Positions 37,470-45,880 of a DNA stretch of 64,000 bases are shown here, piece after piece. The DNA lies in NCBI RefSeq assembly GCF_024699965.1, contig NZ_JAJOMZ010000004.1, positions 1,300,001 through 1,364,000 on the forward strand, read 5' to 3'. The notes under the pieces were generated by a model, which searched no databases, had not been told where the DNA came from, and saw only the letters and a program-made list of their open reading frames with translations. The number at the start of each line of letters is the position of its first letter. The stretch's first letter is position 1. The translations under genes were made by a program, and so were the position numbers. This DNA is from Flavobacterium sp. J372. GTDB taxonomy: Bacteria > Bacteroidota > Bacteroidia > Flavobacteriales > Flavobacteriaceae.

Positions 37470-38178
37470 ATGGACAGAGCGCGCCCAACTTCTATTTAAG
37501 AAAGAAGGCTTAGATAAATTAAAGAATTCTCATGTAATGGTTGTGGGCCTTGGTGGCGTAGGCTCTTTCGCAGCCGAATTTCTTGCCCGTGCGGGTGTGG
37601 GTACTATGACCATTGTAGATGGTGATGTGGTGGATATTACAAACATAAATCGCCAGCTACCTGCATTGCATTCTACGATAGGCATGCCTAAGGTTGATGT
37701 GGTAGGCGACAGGCTGATGGATATTAACCCTGAGATTAATCTTATCCGTGTTAAAGAATTTCTTTCGCCGGAGCGTGCCTATGAGCTTGTAACGCCCCAA
37801 TATGATTATGTGCTTGATTGTATTGACAGCATCACGCCAAAATTGAATCTTATCATTTCTGCCCGCAGGCAGAAAGTTAAAATAATCAGCAACATGGGTG
37901 CAGGTGGTAAATATGAAGCAGGCAAGGTAAAGGTGGCTGATATTTCTAAAACCGATGTTTGCCCTCTTGCTAAAACAGTTCGTAAAAGGCTCCGTAAAGA
38001 GGGTGTATCTAAAGGCGTAAAAGTGGTTTTCTCAACAGAAGCGCCTGACGAAACGAGCCTTAAAATGACCGACGGCACTAACTTCAAAAAATCATTCTTT
38101 GGTACAAACAGCTGGATTCCGGCAGTATTCGGACTTCATTCTGCCGAGACAGTAGTAAAGTATATTATCAAAAAATAA
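37462..38178 (+). CDS. tcdA: tRNA threonylcarbamoyladenosine dehydratase (TcdA)
   Basis: 238 residues from the ATG at 37462; an in-frame upstream start at 37429 has no support. An E1-like ThiF/HesA fold with nucleotide-binding VVGLGGVGSFAAEFLARAGVG, IVDGDVVDITNINRQ, and Arg/Lys-rich loops. TcdA cyclises t6A37 to ct6A in tRNAs reading ANN codons. Overlaps the TatD gene by 8 bases. It converges with the SRPBCC gene with only 15 bases between. Confidence 0.9.
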   Translation: MAEWTERAQLLFKKEGLDKLKNSHVMVVGLGGVGSFAAEFLARAGVGTMTIVDGDVVDITNINRQLPALHSTIGMPKVDVVGDRLMDINPEINLIRVKEFLSPERAYELVTPQYDYVLDCIDSITPKLNLIISARRQKVKIISNMGAGGKYEAGKVKVADISKTDVCPLAKTVRKRLRKEGVSKGVKVVFSTEAPDETSLKMTDGTNFKKSFFGTNSWIPAVFGLHSAETVVKYIIKK

Positions 38179-38193
38179 GCACAGATATAGCGA

Positions 38194-39438
38194 TTACTTA
38201 TTAGTAACAGGCGTAGGTGTCGTTTTTGCAGGTTGTGCCTGAGCAGGAGTGCTGTTAGTTGCAGGCGTACGCCTTGGGGTAGCGGTTGTGCCTGCAGGCC
38301 TTGACTGGGTAGACGGCAATGCTGTGTTAGCCGCAGGTTTTGAAGGTACAGGTTCACGCTGCGTCCCTTCCTGCCTTCTTTCTACCGGTGTTTGCTGAAC
38401 AGTATCCCTTACAATCCCGGTATTTGGCCCTAATGGAGTATAAATATCCGTTATCCAGCCTGAAGGTTTTTTAGTTTGCTGTACGTTGCGGGTGTAAACC
38501 TCAATGTACTGGCCACCGGTGTTTTCCTGTAATGCTTTTGTCCTGACTTCTTTCGCCGAAGCATCCCAGGCTTTTTTAAGATGCGAGTAGTCTCCGTGAA
38601 GTGTAGTTTTAAGCGCCTGGAAGCCTTCCAGCCTCCCGCCTTCATACTCACTGCCCGGCATTGTGAAAATCTCTTCTTTAATAGGAATGCACACTGCAAA
38701 CTGCATTTCGGCACCCTGCCTGCCGGTATTTGTATAAATCACAAATGGCGCACCATTCAGGGCTATTTTATTTGTCTTGGCAAAATCTGTAAGCTTAGCC
38801 GTAATTTCATTGATGCGGGTAGTGGCATCTTTAGCCGGAACTTTTACAGCCTGCTGCAGGTAATAGGTGCCGGTTTTACTCACAACACCAATAACATCTA
38901 CCTTATAAGTTCCAAGTTCATGCACAAGGAATTTGTTAAGATTTTCTAGTCCCTTGTCAAGAGTAGATTCCAAACGCTCCTGCACACCGCCCTGTAAAAC
39001 AGCATAGGCTTTATCTTTAAAGCTCAGCTCACCCTTAATGCGAACAGAAACTTTTGTAGCGCTGCCCGCCTTTTTAAAGGCCCATGCTATATCACTGGGA
39101 TATCCATTTATAACGGCCTTTTGTATGATAGAGTCGTTTTCTGCAACGCGTACAGTCTCAACGCTGCCATCACTTCCGTCAAGTTTCCATGAAGTTTTTG
39201 CACCCTGCCCAAATGCCACATCAGAAAATGAATAAACCGCTGTGGTATCATTGTTTGTAAGTATTCCTACATTTTCCCAATTACGGTAATCATTGATGTA
39301 GTTGAAGATAACAGGCGCCTGAACACTGATGGTTTTTTCTTTCCTGATGTCATATTTTCCTTCCTGGGTGGCAATAAACACTGTAAGCGCTATTGCAACC
39401 AAAAGCAGTAAAAGGAAAATATATTTAAGGATTCTCAT
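38194..39438 (-). CDS. SRPBCC protein with effector-binding domain and Pro/Thr-rich tail
   Basis: 414 residues. An N-terminal membrane anchor (LLLLLVAIALTVFIATQ) is followed by an SRPBCC polyketide-cyclase-like domain (about 35-170: ISVQAPVIFNYINDYRNWENV), a GyrI/SOUL-type effector-binding domain (about 200-320: MQFAVCIPIKEEIFTMPGSEYEGG) and a low-complexity Pro/Thr/Ala tail of about 80 residues. The anchored SRPBCC-effector combination resembles ligand-binding proteins with unknown ligands. The tail would be flexible and outside a membrane. Confidence 0.8.
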   Translation of the reverse strand: MRILKYIFLLLLLVAIALTVFIATQEGKYDIRKEKTISVQAPVIFNYINDYRNWENVGILTNNDTTAVYSFSDVAFGQGAKTSWKLDGSDGSVETVRVAENDSIIQKAVINGYPSDIAWAFKKAGSATKVSVRIKGELSFKDKAYAVLQGGVQERLESTLDKGLENLNKFLVHELGTYKVDVIGVVSKTGTYYLQQAVKVPAKDATTRINEITAKLTDFAKTNKIALNGAPFVIYTNTGRQGAEMQFAVCIPIKEEIFTMPGSEYEGGRLEGFQALKTTLHGDYSHLKKAWDASAKEVRTKALQENTGGQYIEVYTRNVQQTKKPSGWITDIYTPLGPNTGIVRDTVQQTPVERRQEGTQREPVPSKPAANTALPSTQSRPAGTTATPRRTPATNSTPAQAQPAKTTPTPVTNK

Positions 39439-39521
39439 CCGGGTGGTTTGGGTGTTGAGTTTGCCTGTAAAATTAGGAATAAACTGTAAGAAACCAAAAC
39501 TTTGTTTCAGGCAGCTTAGGC

Positions 39522-39899
39522 TTATTTTCCATCACATTCCACAAAATTTTCAGGATATGGCGTCATACTTACTTTATCTGCCAATATATAGATATCCTGA
39601 CTTTTGGTGTATAAATCAATTTCTTCGCTTACCTGCCCCTGATGTAGCGCTTTACGGTGTGTTGTTGTTGTGTATTTACCCACCTTATCTGTGACATGGT
39701 AATTAAAAGAAATAATATTGTCATAATCATTCCTGAATTGTATTTTCCAGCGGTATTGCTCACCATGTTTGCCCAGCTCAAGCAGGCGATACGAAATATT
39801 GCTGTAGCAGCTGGTTTTCTGCCATTCATCCCACTGCGGTTCCTGTGCAGAGGCACAAAGTCCGAATAGAAGCAAAAGTAAGGCGGCTATTTTTTTCAT
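39522..39899 (-). CDS. Small exported protein of the lpoB operon
   Basis: 125 residues with a signal peptide (LLLLFGLCASAQ). The mature part, beginning EPQWDEWQKTSC, is beta-rich and contains two cysteines (near residues 31 and 122) that may form a disulfide. It starts 2 bases after the COG3014 gene stop, so it is in the lpoB-COG3014 operon. No domain recognised. Confidence 0.75.
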   Translation of the reverse strand: MKKIAALLLLLFGLCASAQEPQWDEWQKTSCYSNISYRLLELGKHGEQYRWKIQFRNDYDNIISFNYHVTDKVGKYTTTTHRKALHQGQVSEEIDLYTKSQDIYILADKVSMTPYPENFVECDGK

Positions 39900-39901
39900 G
39901 A

Positions 39902-41386
39902 TTATTTTGGTTGTGGTTGGGTTTGTTGCATATGGTTGACAGAAGCAGGCTGCGTTTTAGTATCAGGTATGATTTGTGTCCTGCCCAGGTCATAAAAGTT
40001 TACCAACTGCAGTCCCGGTCTGAAAGGAATAGTTATTTGCTCAGTATCAATTACACCATCCTGGCCATATTTCCTGATTACGAAATTATTATAGCTCTCT
40101 TTCAGTGAAACACGTGTATAACAAATTGTTGATGGTAACGTTTGCCAGTTGCGCGTGTCTGCCTTTTCGGTAGATGCCCCTGCAATATCAGCCCCTGCCT
40201 GTATTACATCACCCCAGCCTTTGCCCAGTGTTTGGTCGGCAATGGCACCCAATCCCGCACCGGTAGCTTTTTTTGCTGCAAAACGCACCGCAATGTCAAT
40301 AGCCTCCCGCAGCATACGGTCTTTAAGGCATTGCTTGGCAATAGGGTAAAAATCCTGCCCAAGCTCCAGTGGCTGTTCATTTCCATTTACAACTACGGTT
40401 GCCTTAGTATAATATGTTGGCCTAACCCTGTATTTAGGAATGGCAATTGCATTAATAACACCAAGATTTGCATCAGGAGGAATTGGTATAATGATAGGTT
40501 CAGAAACTTCGCCGTCATTATAAGTGCCTACAAAAGCACCACCGGCACCCGAAGCAGTTATTACAACCTGGTCTTTCGCAGCGATAAGCCCATTTTCCCA
40601 AAAAATGATGGCTTCGCCTGCAGGCCTCTGCTGCGGAAGGTTTGGTTCGCCATATTTCTTTACATACTTTTCGTATTCCTCACGGAAGCCCATAATCCTT
40701 GCAGTCCGCATCAGGTCGGTTTTAAGCTGCTGCGGCATGGGTGTGCCAAAGAATTTGCCTTCGTTTTTAGCATAAATTTCCTCGGCATTACGATAGGCGA
40801 TGAAGGCATTGTTCACATCGCCGGTAGACTCATAAATTATTCCCTGAAGTATCTGTGAAAAGGCATCTTCGCTATATTTATTCTTATTCTCCTTGTACTT
40901 TTCATTAAGCTCATACAGCTTAATATTGATGCGTTTTGCCTCGACCAATGCATCTGCAGGTCTGCCTAAATGAAAGTAATTCAGGGCCTTGTAATAATGT
41001 ATAGATACTTTTTCAAAGTCCTCACCTTTGTAAGGTTCGGCCATTGGGTTAGTAAACTTAGCCGCAACATATTGGCCCGCATTGGTTTTAATCTTATCAT
41101 CAACCATTATATAGGCCTGCTCAAGATAATTATTGCTGGCTTCATAATTACCAAGAAGATGCTCAACTTTACCTTTTTCTAAAAGATATAATAGTTTATT
41201 TCGCTCTTTTTGCAAAAGGCGGTTACCGTCAAGGCCTGCGCTGGCTTCTTTAAAATTACCATTGTATAGGTTTACTTCAATGTCGGCGGTCTTTGAATTA
41301 TAGGTGCTGCATGAAGCTGCGGCAGCAAGCAAAACAGTAAGTGCCAGGCTGCGTGCTGCCCTGTAAATGCTCCCGGCTGGTATCAT
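39902..41386 (-). CDS. COG3014 family lipoprotein
   Basis: 494 residues. A lipoprotein signal with Cys in AAAASCSTYNS, a helical TPR-like N-terminal half (EKGKVEHLLGNYEASNNYLEQAY, YYKALNYFHLGRPADALVEAKR) and a C-terminal half with a conserved GEAIIFWENGLIAAKDQ and LGAIADQTLGKG region. COG3014 proteins neighbour LpoB in many Gram-negatives. It lies 1 base after lpoB and 2 bases before the small exported protein. Outer-membrane lipoprotein, role unproven; it may help LpoB reach its synthase. Confidence 0.85.
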   Translation of the reverse strand: MIPAGSIYRAARSLALTVLLAAAASCSTYNSKTADIEVNLYNGNFKEASAGLDGNRLLQKERNKLLYLLEKGKVEHLLGNYEASNNYLEQAYIMVDDKIKTNAGQYVAAKFTNPMAEPYKGEDFEKVSIHYYKALNYFHLGRPADALVEAKRINIKLYELNEKYKENKNKYSEDAFSQILQGIIYESTGDVNNAFIAYRNAEEIYAKNEGKFFGTPMPQQLKTDLMRTARIMGFREEYEKYVKKYGEPNLPQQRPAGEAIIFWENGLIAAKDQVVITASGAGGAFVGTYNDGEVSEPIIIPIPPDANLGVINAIAIPKYRVRPTYYTKATVVVNGNEQPLELGQDFYPIAKQCLKDRMLREAIDIAVRFAAKKATGAGLGAIADQTLGKGWGDVIQAGADIAGASTEKADTRNWQTLPSTICYTRVSLKESYNNFVIRKYGQDGVIDTEQITIPFRPGLQLVNFYDLGRTQIIPDTKTQPASVNHMQQTQPQPK

Positions 41387-41387
41387 A

Positions 41388-41984
41388 TTACTTTGATATT
41401 ACCTTCTTAATCTTCCTGTCGCCAATCCATACTTTATCGTTGGTCTGGATATTAGTAAGTTCAAGGTCAATCTGGTAGAAAACAGTTTTTTGTTTGCCCG
41501 CCTGGTCAACAATAGAGTTGAGGGTACCCTGAAGCATAAAATCAGCACCGTTTTCAAGACCGAATTTTTTCATGGTAGATTGAGATGCAAAATTCTGTTG
41601 GTCAGCTCTTTCAGCGCGTATTTCTTCACGCATTGCACCCGCCTGTACAAGTTTCATGCGGCCTGAATTGATTATTTGCTTCTCAATATCTTTCGAGAAA
41701 GTTTCGGCAGGAATATGTTCGTGCGATTTATTAGTGATCATCCCCACAATTATAACGGGCTTCTTACCATTATTTTCTGCGGCATAAGTGCTGTACCAAG
41801 AGTGTGACATAAGCTCTGCGGTGATTTCTTCAGCGGTAATGCGTGAGTCGGTTTCGTTCCAGCGGCCGCTAAGGTCGGTTACAGAATTTTCATCTACGCG
41901 CTGAACAGCTGGAGTTGATTTGCAGCTGTTTAAAGTTAAAACAGTGGCTGCCATAATTGCGATTGAAGTAATGATGCGTTTCAT
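41388..41984 (-). CDS. lpoB: LpoB-like penicillin-binding protein activator
   Basis: 198 residues. A lipoprotein signal ends LTLNSCKS; the core has TDLSGRWNETDSRITAEEITAEL and PVIIVGMITNKSHEHI, then SGRMKLVQAG and ADFMLQGTLNSIVDQ, the alpha/beta fold of LpoB. In E. coli LpoB is an outer-membrane lipoprotein that reaches through the peptidoglycan to activate PBP1B. First gene of a three-gene operon with a clear promoter and palindrome upstream. Confidence 0.9.
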   Translation of the reverse strand: MKRIITSIAIMAATVLTLNSCKSTPAVQRVDENSVTDLSGRWNETDSRITAEEITAELMSHSWYSTYAAENNGKKPVIIVGMITNKSHEHIPAETFSKDIEKQIINSGRMKLVQAGAMREEIRAERADQQNFASQSTMKKFGLENGADFMLQGTLNSIVDQAGKQKTVFYQIDLELTNIQTNDKVWIGDRKIKKVISK

Positions 41985-42011
41985 TTTACTGACTGATGTT
42001 TTTTTGTTTTA

Positions 42012-42040
42012 CAAAGGTACAGAATTTAAGAGACTCTTAA
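42012..42040 (-). promoter_or_regulatory. lpoB operon promoter and palindromic candidate operator
   Basis: TACCTTTG on the minus strand (42012-42019) fits TAnnTTTG. Directly upstream, in the -7/-33 spacer, is the perfect 15-base palindrome TTAAGAG-A-CTCTTAA (42026-42040). Position and symmetry suggest a repressor site. Confidence 0.5.
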
Positions 42041-42116
42041 CATTCTATGTTTTAATTGGCATAAACATATACCGTGCCAAAAATTAACAGGAAAGCACTT
42101 TGTAAAAAAAAATATT

Positions 42117-42305
42117 TTAATGCTTAAGATATGTTTTGATAAAAAATAATGCGAGTATAAAAATAATGAAGCCAATCAGAATCCAGTAGCTGCCCTTATA
42201 ATATTTTTTATGCAGAATGGCATCCTGGCGATATACGTATACCATAACCCCGATGAAAACAATGATAAAAAGTACTGCAAAAACAAGCTGTCCTGTTGTA
42301 AACAT
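42117..42305 (-). CDS. Small two-helix membrane protein
   Basis: 62 residues. Two hydrophobic helices (QLVFAVLFIIVFIGVMVYVY and SYWILIGFIIFILALFFI) joined by a polar, Lys-rich loop. No domain recognised; similar tiny membrane proteins are common in Flavobacteriaceae. The coding is supported by the helix pattern and Lys/Arg placement only. Confidence 0.55.
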   Translation of the reverse strand: MFTTGQLVFAVLFIIVFIGVMVYVYRQDAILHKKYYKGSYWILIGFIIFILALFFIKTYLKH

Positions 42306-42378
42306 GTTGAAATCTTTTTGGGGCGAAGTTACGGCTTAACTTCCTGTTTTACTACATTTATCACCTAAATATGTAGTT

Positions 42379-42766
42379 ATGAAAAACCAGTTGGAAGCCG
42401 TACAGCTTTTTCACGAATCGTTTGGATTGGGGGGTGGGGCAGGCGCCGAAAGCAAGCCTTGGCGAAGCAGTGAACATGCTTCGCTATAACCTGATGAAAG
42501 AAGAGAATGAAGAATATCTTGAAGCTGTGCAAAATAATGACCTCACCGAAGTTGCCGATGCGCTGGGAGATATGCTTTATATTTTATGTGGAACAATCAT
42601 ATCGCATGGGCTGCAGCATAAAATAACAGAAGTGTTTGAAGAAATACAGCGAAGCAACATGAGCAAGCTGGGCCATGACGGCAAGCCTATATATCGTGAA
42701 GACGGTAAAGTGATGAAAGGGCCGAATTATTTCAAGCCTGATTTCAGGGTTATTTTAGAATTATAG
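42379..42766 (+). CDS. MazG-like nucleotide pyrophosphohydrolase, frameshifted
   Basis: About 128 residues. Starts MKNQLEAVQLFHESFG, then the G6 run at 42429-42434 seems to have one base too many. With G5 it continues LGVGQAPKASLGEAVNMLRY and the second open part NLMKEENEEYLEAVQNNDLTEVADALGDMLYILCGTII, which is the EExxE ... ExxDGxxD-type helix pair of all-alpha NTP pyrophosphatases (Glu near 42-45, Asp near 63 and 67). Such enzymes clean non-canonical NTPs. The ATG lies after a promoterless 73-base gap. Confidence 0.75.
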
Positions 42767-42841
42767 CCAAAAGGCATAAGCCACTAGCTGCTGACTCGGG
42801 ATGAGTGAGAACTAGTGGCTTATGGCTAAATTCTTTTGGCT
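42765..42841. repeat. Nested inverted repeat between converging genes, probable terminator
   Basis: Outer arms agccaaaag/cttttggct (42765-42773, 42833-42841) enclose 13-bp inner arms cataagccactag/ctagtggcttatg (42775-42787, 42812-42824). It fills the gap between the MazG-like gene and ilvE, so it may end both transcripts. Confidence 0.65.
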
Positions 42842-42845
42842 GAAG

Positions 42846-43912
42846 CTATATTTTTACTGTCCACCCAAAGGTATCATCAGCCAGCTTATATTGTATGTTG
42901 GTGAGTTTTTCTTTTATTTCAAGTGCTACAGGCTTTTCCAACTTCGGCAATTCGTAGTATTTGTCTTTGTACGAGAAGCCCACAATAGGGTTCACTACAG
43001 CTGCCGTACCTGCCCCGAAAATCTCCTGTAGTATTCCGTTTTCGGCGGCAGCAATAAGCTCATCAACCAGAACCGGACGTACTTCAACTTTAATATTTTC
43101 ACGCTCTGCAAGCTCAATGATGCTCTTGCGTGTCACACCGTCAAGAATCCTTTCACTGGTTGGCGCAGTGTATAATGTGTCTCCAATACGGAAAAATACA
43201 TTCATTGTTCCAGCCTCCTCAAGCTTGGTATGTGTAGCATCATCCGTCCATATTATCTGCTGGAAGCCCTGCTCATTGGCAAGCTTTGTAGGGTAAAACT
43301 GTGCCGAATAATTTCCCGCAGCCTTGGCCGCACCAATACCACCGTTTGCCGCACGGCTGTAGTGCTCGGCAATGATAACTTTCACTTCGCCGCTATAATA
43401 AGCCCGGGCAGGGGAGAGGATTATCATAAACCGGTATTGTGTAGAAGGCGCTGCGATAACGCCAGGGCCAATAGCAATCATGAAAGGGCGTATGTACAAC
43501 GAGTTACCTTTGCCTTTTTTACCCATGCACGCTCCATATCAAGCAGCCTCTGCATACCTCCCAGAAAGATTTCTTCAGGAACTTCAGGCATGGCAAGGCG
43601 CGTGGCCGACATGTTGAAACGCTCATGGTTCTGGTCGGGGCGGAAAAGCCATACATCATCATGCTCATCTTTATACGCTTTCATTCCTTCAAAAATGGCC
43701 TGCCCGTAATGGAAAACCTTTGCTGAAGGATCTATAAGGAAGGGTTCATATGGTTTTATTACAGGCGTTTCCCACTCATCGTTGCGGTAATCGCATACCA
43801 GCATGTGGTCAGTAAACGTATTGCCGAAGGTGAGGTTTTCAAAATCTACATCGCCTATTTTTGTATTTTCAGCGCGTTGGATACTAATATTGAGAGGAGA
43901 ATTATTAATCAT
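42846..43912 (-). CDS. ilvE: Branched-chain amino acid aminotransferase, frameshifted
   Basis: 355 residues when joined. The N-terminal part has HMLVCDYRNDEWETPVI and VFHYGQAIFEGMKAY with the region near the catalytic Lys side, then RLLDMERAWVKK. A T6 run at 43515-43520 appears one base short; the continuation is GKGNSLYIRPFMIAIG and SGEVKVIIAEHYSRAANGGIGAAKAAGNYSAQ with the PLP Lys in AAKAAGNY. Transfers amino groups between branched amino acids and 2-oxoglutarate. In the printed frame the codon boundary is A AAA AAG, so -1 slippage would restore it. Confidence 0.9.
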
Positions 43913-43946
43913 CTCGGGTAGGTTGTGTTAGTTTAAGTTGTACTGG

Positions 43947-43954
43947 CAAAATTA
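43947..43954 (-). promoter_or_regulatory. Candidate -7 promoter element of ilvE
   Basis: TAATTTTG on the minus strand fits TAnnTTTG, 35 bases upstream of the ilvE start. Confidence 0.4.
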
Positions 43955-44102
43955 CTAAAAAATGATGCCGCGGTTTCCTGAATGTTAAAAAAATAGTTTT
44001 CAGTTGCAGTCTCAGTTTCATACCACCGCGTTTCAAGGGCCGTTATTTAAAGTTATTCTCGTGATTTACTGTAAACTGTGACTGCGAGTGCTCACTAAAA
44101 TT

Positions 44103-44131
44103 TTGCTGTTTCGTTTTTCTATTTACCTTTG
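44103..44131 (+). promoter_or_regulatory. Promoter of the DUF4920 / haem lipoprotein operon
   Basis: TTG (44103-44105) and TACCTTTG (44124-44131) are spaced by 18 bases, the Bacteroidota arrangement TTG-N18/20-TAnnTTTG. The best complete promoter in the window, 23 bases before the ATG. Confidence 0.7.
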
Positions 44132-44154
44132 TCCTTTAACCGTTTAATCATCTC

Positions 44155-44826
44155 ATGAAAAAAATAGCAATTGCGGCTGCTGCACTTATTACACTTGCGG
44201 CCTGCCAGAATAAAGAATCTAAAGAGACTACTGTTACAACTGAAGAGACTGTTATTGAGGGTAAAGCTGATACTACAATAGTAGATACGGATACCGTAGT
44301 GTCAACAGAAACTGGTATTGAAGAAGGTGCTGTGCCTGCTGTAGAAGCTGACGCTAAAAAAGCTGATGAAAAGCCTTCAGATAAAAAAGTAACCGCTGTA
44401 AAGCCCGCTGCAGAAGTTAAGGTAGAATATGCATCGTTCGGTGATAAAATTGCGGCTGTAAATGCGCTTTCTAAAGATGAGATGCTGAAGAAATACAGGA
44501 CAATGAAGCCGGGTGATACCATCGCGGTGAAATTTAAATCGAAAGTAAAAGATGTTTGCCAGAAGAAAGGCTGCTGGATGGCAATGGAACTACCGGGTGG
44601 TAAAGAATCTTTCGTAAAGTTTAAAGATTATGCATTTTTTGTACCGCTTAACGCTGCCGAAAGTGAAGCAATTGTAAGCGGAAAGGCTTTTGTAAGCGAA
44701 ACATCGGTAGCGGCGCTAAGGCACTATGCCAAGGATGGCGGCCAGAGCGATGCTGAAATTGCAAAAATCACTGAGCCAAAAGTGGAATATAAATTCATGG
44801 CTGACGGCGTACTGATAAGCAAATAA
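44155..44826 (+). CDS. DUF4920 domain lipoprotein
   Basis: 223 residues. Lipoprotein signal with Cys in ALITLAACQNKES, then an acidic Thr/Glu/Val-rich linker (about 25-85) and a DUF4920 domain with YRTMKPGDTIAVKFKSKVKDVCQKKGCWMAMELPGG and YEDYAFFVPLN-type strands. Two cysteines in VCQKKGCW could ligate a metal. The stop codon overlaps the next start by one base (TAATG), so both products come from one operon. Function unknown. Confidence 0.8.
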   Translation: MKKIAIAAAALITLAACQNKESKETTVTTEETVIEGKADTTIVDTDTVVSTETGIEEGAVPAVEADAKKADEKPSDKKVTAVKPAAEVKVEYASFGDKIAAVNALSKDEMLKKYRTMKPGDTIAVKFKSKVKDVCQKKGCWMAMELPGGKESFVKFKDYAFFVPLNAAESEAIVSGKAFVSETSVAALRHYAKDGGQSDAEIAKITEPKVEYKFMADGVLISK

Positions 44827-45284
44827 TGAAGAAGCTGATAACCGCTGCTTTGTGCTGCACATTTCTTTTTGCCTGTGATAAAAAGGCAGATGTAGCTGAA
44901 AAACTTATTACAGATACGATAGCCAAAGCTCCTAAAGCCAAAAAGGAATTTAAGATGTATGAGATGAGCGAAATGGCAGCGCTTATGGAGCAGATGTATG
45001 TGGATAACCAGCGCCTGAAAGAGCGTATTATCTCGGGCGATACGATTGGGACTTTCCCGGAGCATATTTTGAAAATGCACTCGTCTGCAATGACCGACCC
45101 GAGTGAGAATGACGCATTTTTCAAAGAACAGGCGGCTAAGTTCATCGCGGCACAGCGAAAGATTTATGCGGACCCGAAGAACGCAAAACAGCATTTCAAC
45201 GATGCGGTCCAGTCTTGCGTAGCCTGCCATGAGCAAAAGTGTGAAGGCCCAATACCGAGGATAAAGAAATTGTATATAAAGTAA
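44826..45284 (+). CDS. Lipoprotein with a CxxCH haem-binding motif
   Basis: 152 residues. Lipoprotein signal with Cys near 17 (CCTFLFACDKK), a four-helix-like body (MYEMSEMAALMEQMYVDNQRLKERI) and, near the C-terminus, the c-type haem motif CVACHEQ followed by KCEGPIPRIKKLY. This arrangement resembles cytochrome c' (haem motif on the last helix). Coupled to the DUF4920 protein, whose Cys pair may serve as a redox or metal partner. Periplasmic, membrane-anchored. Confidence 0.75.
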   Translation: MKKLITAALCCTFLFACDKKADVAEKLITDTIAKAPKAKKEFKMYEMSEMAALMEQMYVDNQRLKERIISGDTIGTFPEHILKMHSSAMTDPSENDAFFKEQAAKFIAAQRKIYADPKNAKQHFNDAVQSCVACHEQKCEGPIPRIKKLYIK

Positions 45285-45332
45285 ACAAAGGCCTGTCTGT
45301 TAAGATGGGCTTTCTGGTTTATGAGTGAAGTT

Positions 45333-45428
45333 CCATTTCGACCGGAGCGCAAGGCAGTGAAGCGAAGTGGAGAAATCTCTAGCCCATTAAAGAATTCACG
45401 GCTACGCAAGCTCCGCTCGAAATGGAAA
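45333..45428. repeat. REP-like palindromic element, left of the GIY-YIG gene
   Basis: Starts with ccatttcga (45333-45341) and ends with its complement tcgaaatgg (45417-45425). Between them are gcgaagtggagaaat and a 24-base segment cgcaagctccgctcgaaatg-gaaa (45405-45428) that is identical to the right copy (45839-45862). Confidence 0.75.
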
Positions 45429-45455
45429 CACAGTATAGAGAAAAACAGTAGCCAA

Positions 45456-45764
45456 ATGTTTCAGACAAAAGGTACACACAACTACTATGTTTATATAATT
45501 ACAAACAAAGCTAAAACGGTACTGTATATTGGATTTACCAATGATTTAAAAGAGAGGTTGTACTACCATCAAAATCCCGAAGCACATTCAAAGGCTTTTT
45601 CAGCCAAATATAACTGTAGATATTTATTGTATTGGGAGAAGTACGCAGATGTACAAACTTCAATTGACAGAGAAACACAGTTAAAAAAGTGGAATAGGGA
45701 GAAGAAGGAAGCATTAATTACAGACTTTAATCCTGAATGGAAATTTTTAAACGATGATATTTGA
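45456..45764 (+). CDS. GIY-YIG nuclease family protein
   Basis: 102 residues from MFQTKGTHNYYVYII; an in-frame opening further upstream lies within the repeat. GIY-YIG signature as YYVYIITNKAKT-VLYIGFTNDLKERLYYH with Tyr, Gly and catalytic Arg, and the C-terminal Glu of RETQLKKWNREKKEALI. Single-domain URI-type nucleases are found in many copies in Bacteroidota. It is bracketed by two copies of one palindromic repeat, which is unusual for a housekeeping gene. Confidence 0.85.
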   Translation: MFQTKGTHNYYVYIITNKAKTVLYIGFTNDLKERLYYHQNPEAHSKAFSAKYNCRYLLYWEKYADVQTSIDRETQLKKWNREKKEALITDFNPEWKFLNDDI

Positions 45765-45786
45765 GTGGTGAGCCAAAGTGAAGTGG

Positions 45787-45862
45787 ATTTCGACCGAAGT
45801 GGAGAAATTTCTGAATTAAAACTGAGATTTCTCGGCTCCGCAAGCTCCGCTCGAAATGGAAA
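45787..45862. repeat. REP-like palindromic element, right of the GIY-YIG gene
   Basis: Same build as the left copy in the same orientation: atttcgaccgaagtggagaaat, a spacer, and the shared 24-base block at 45839-45862. It is shorter by about 20 bases in the first half. Confidence 0.75.
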
Positions 45863-45880
45863 AGCGTAATTTTGACTTAG

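Noticed and set aside
43913..44154. A riboswitch or small RNA in the ilvE-DUF4920 gap
   Set aside because: Only promoter elements and degenerate repeat words are visible; no conserved riboswitch core was recognised.
45333..45862. A CRISPR array or insertion sequence
   Set aside because: Only two repeat copies, no regular spacers, no transposase or terminal duplications; treated as REP-like elements.
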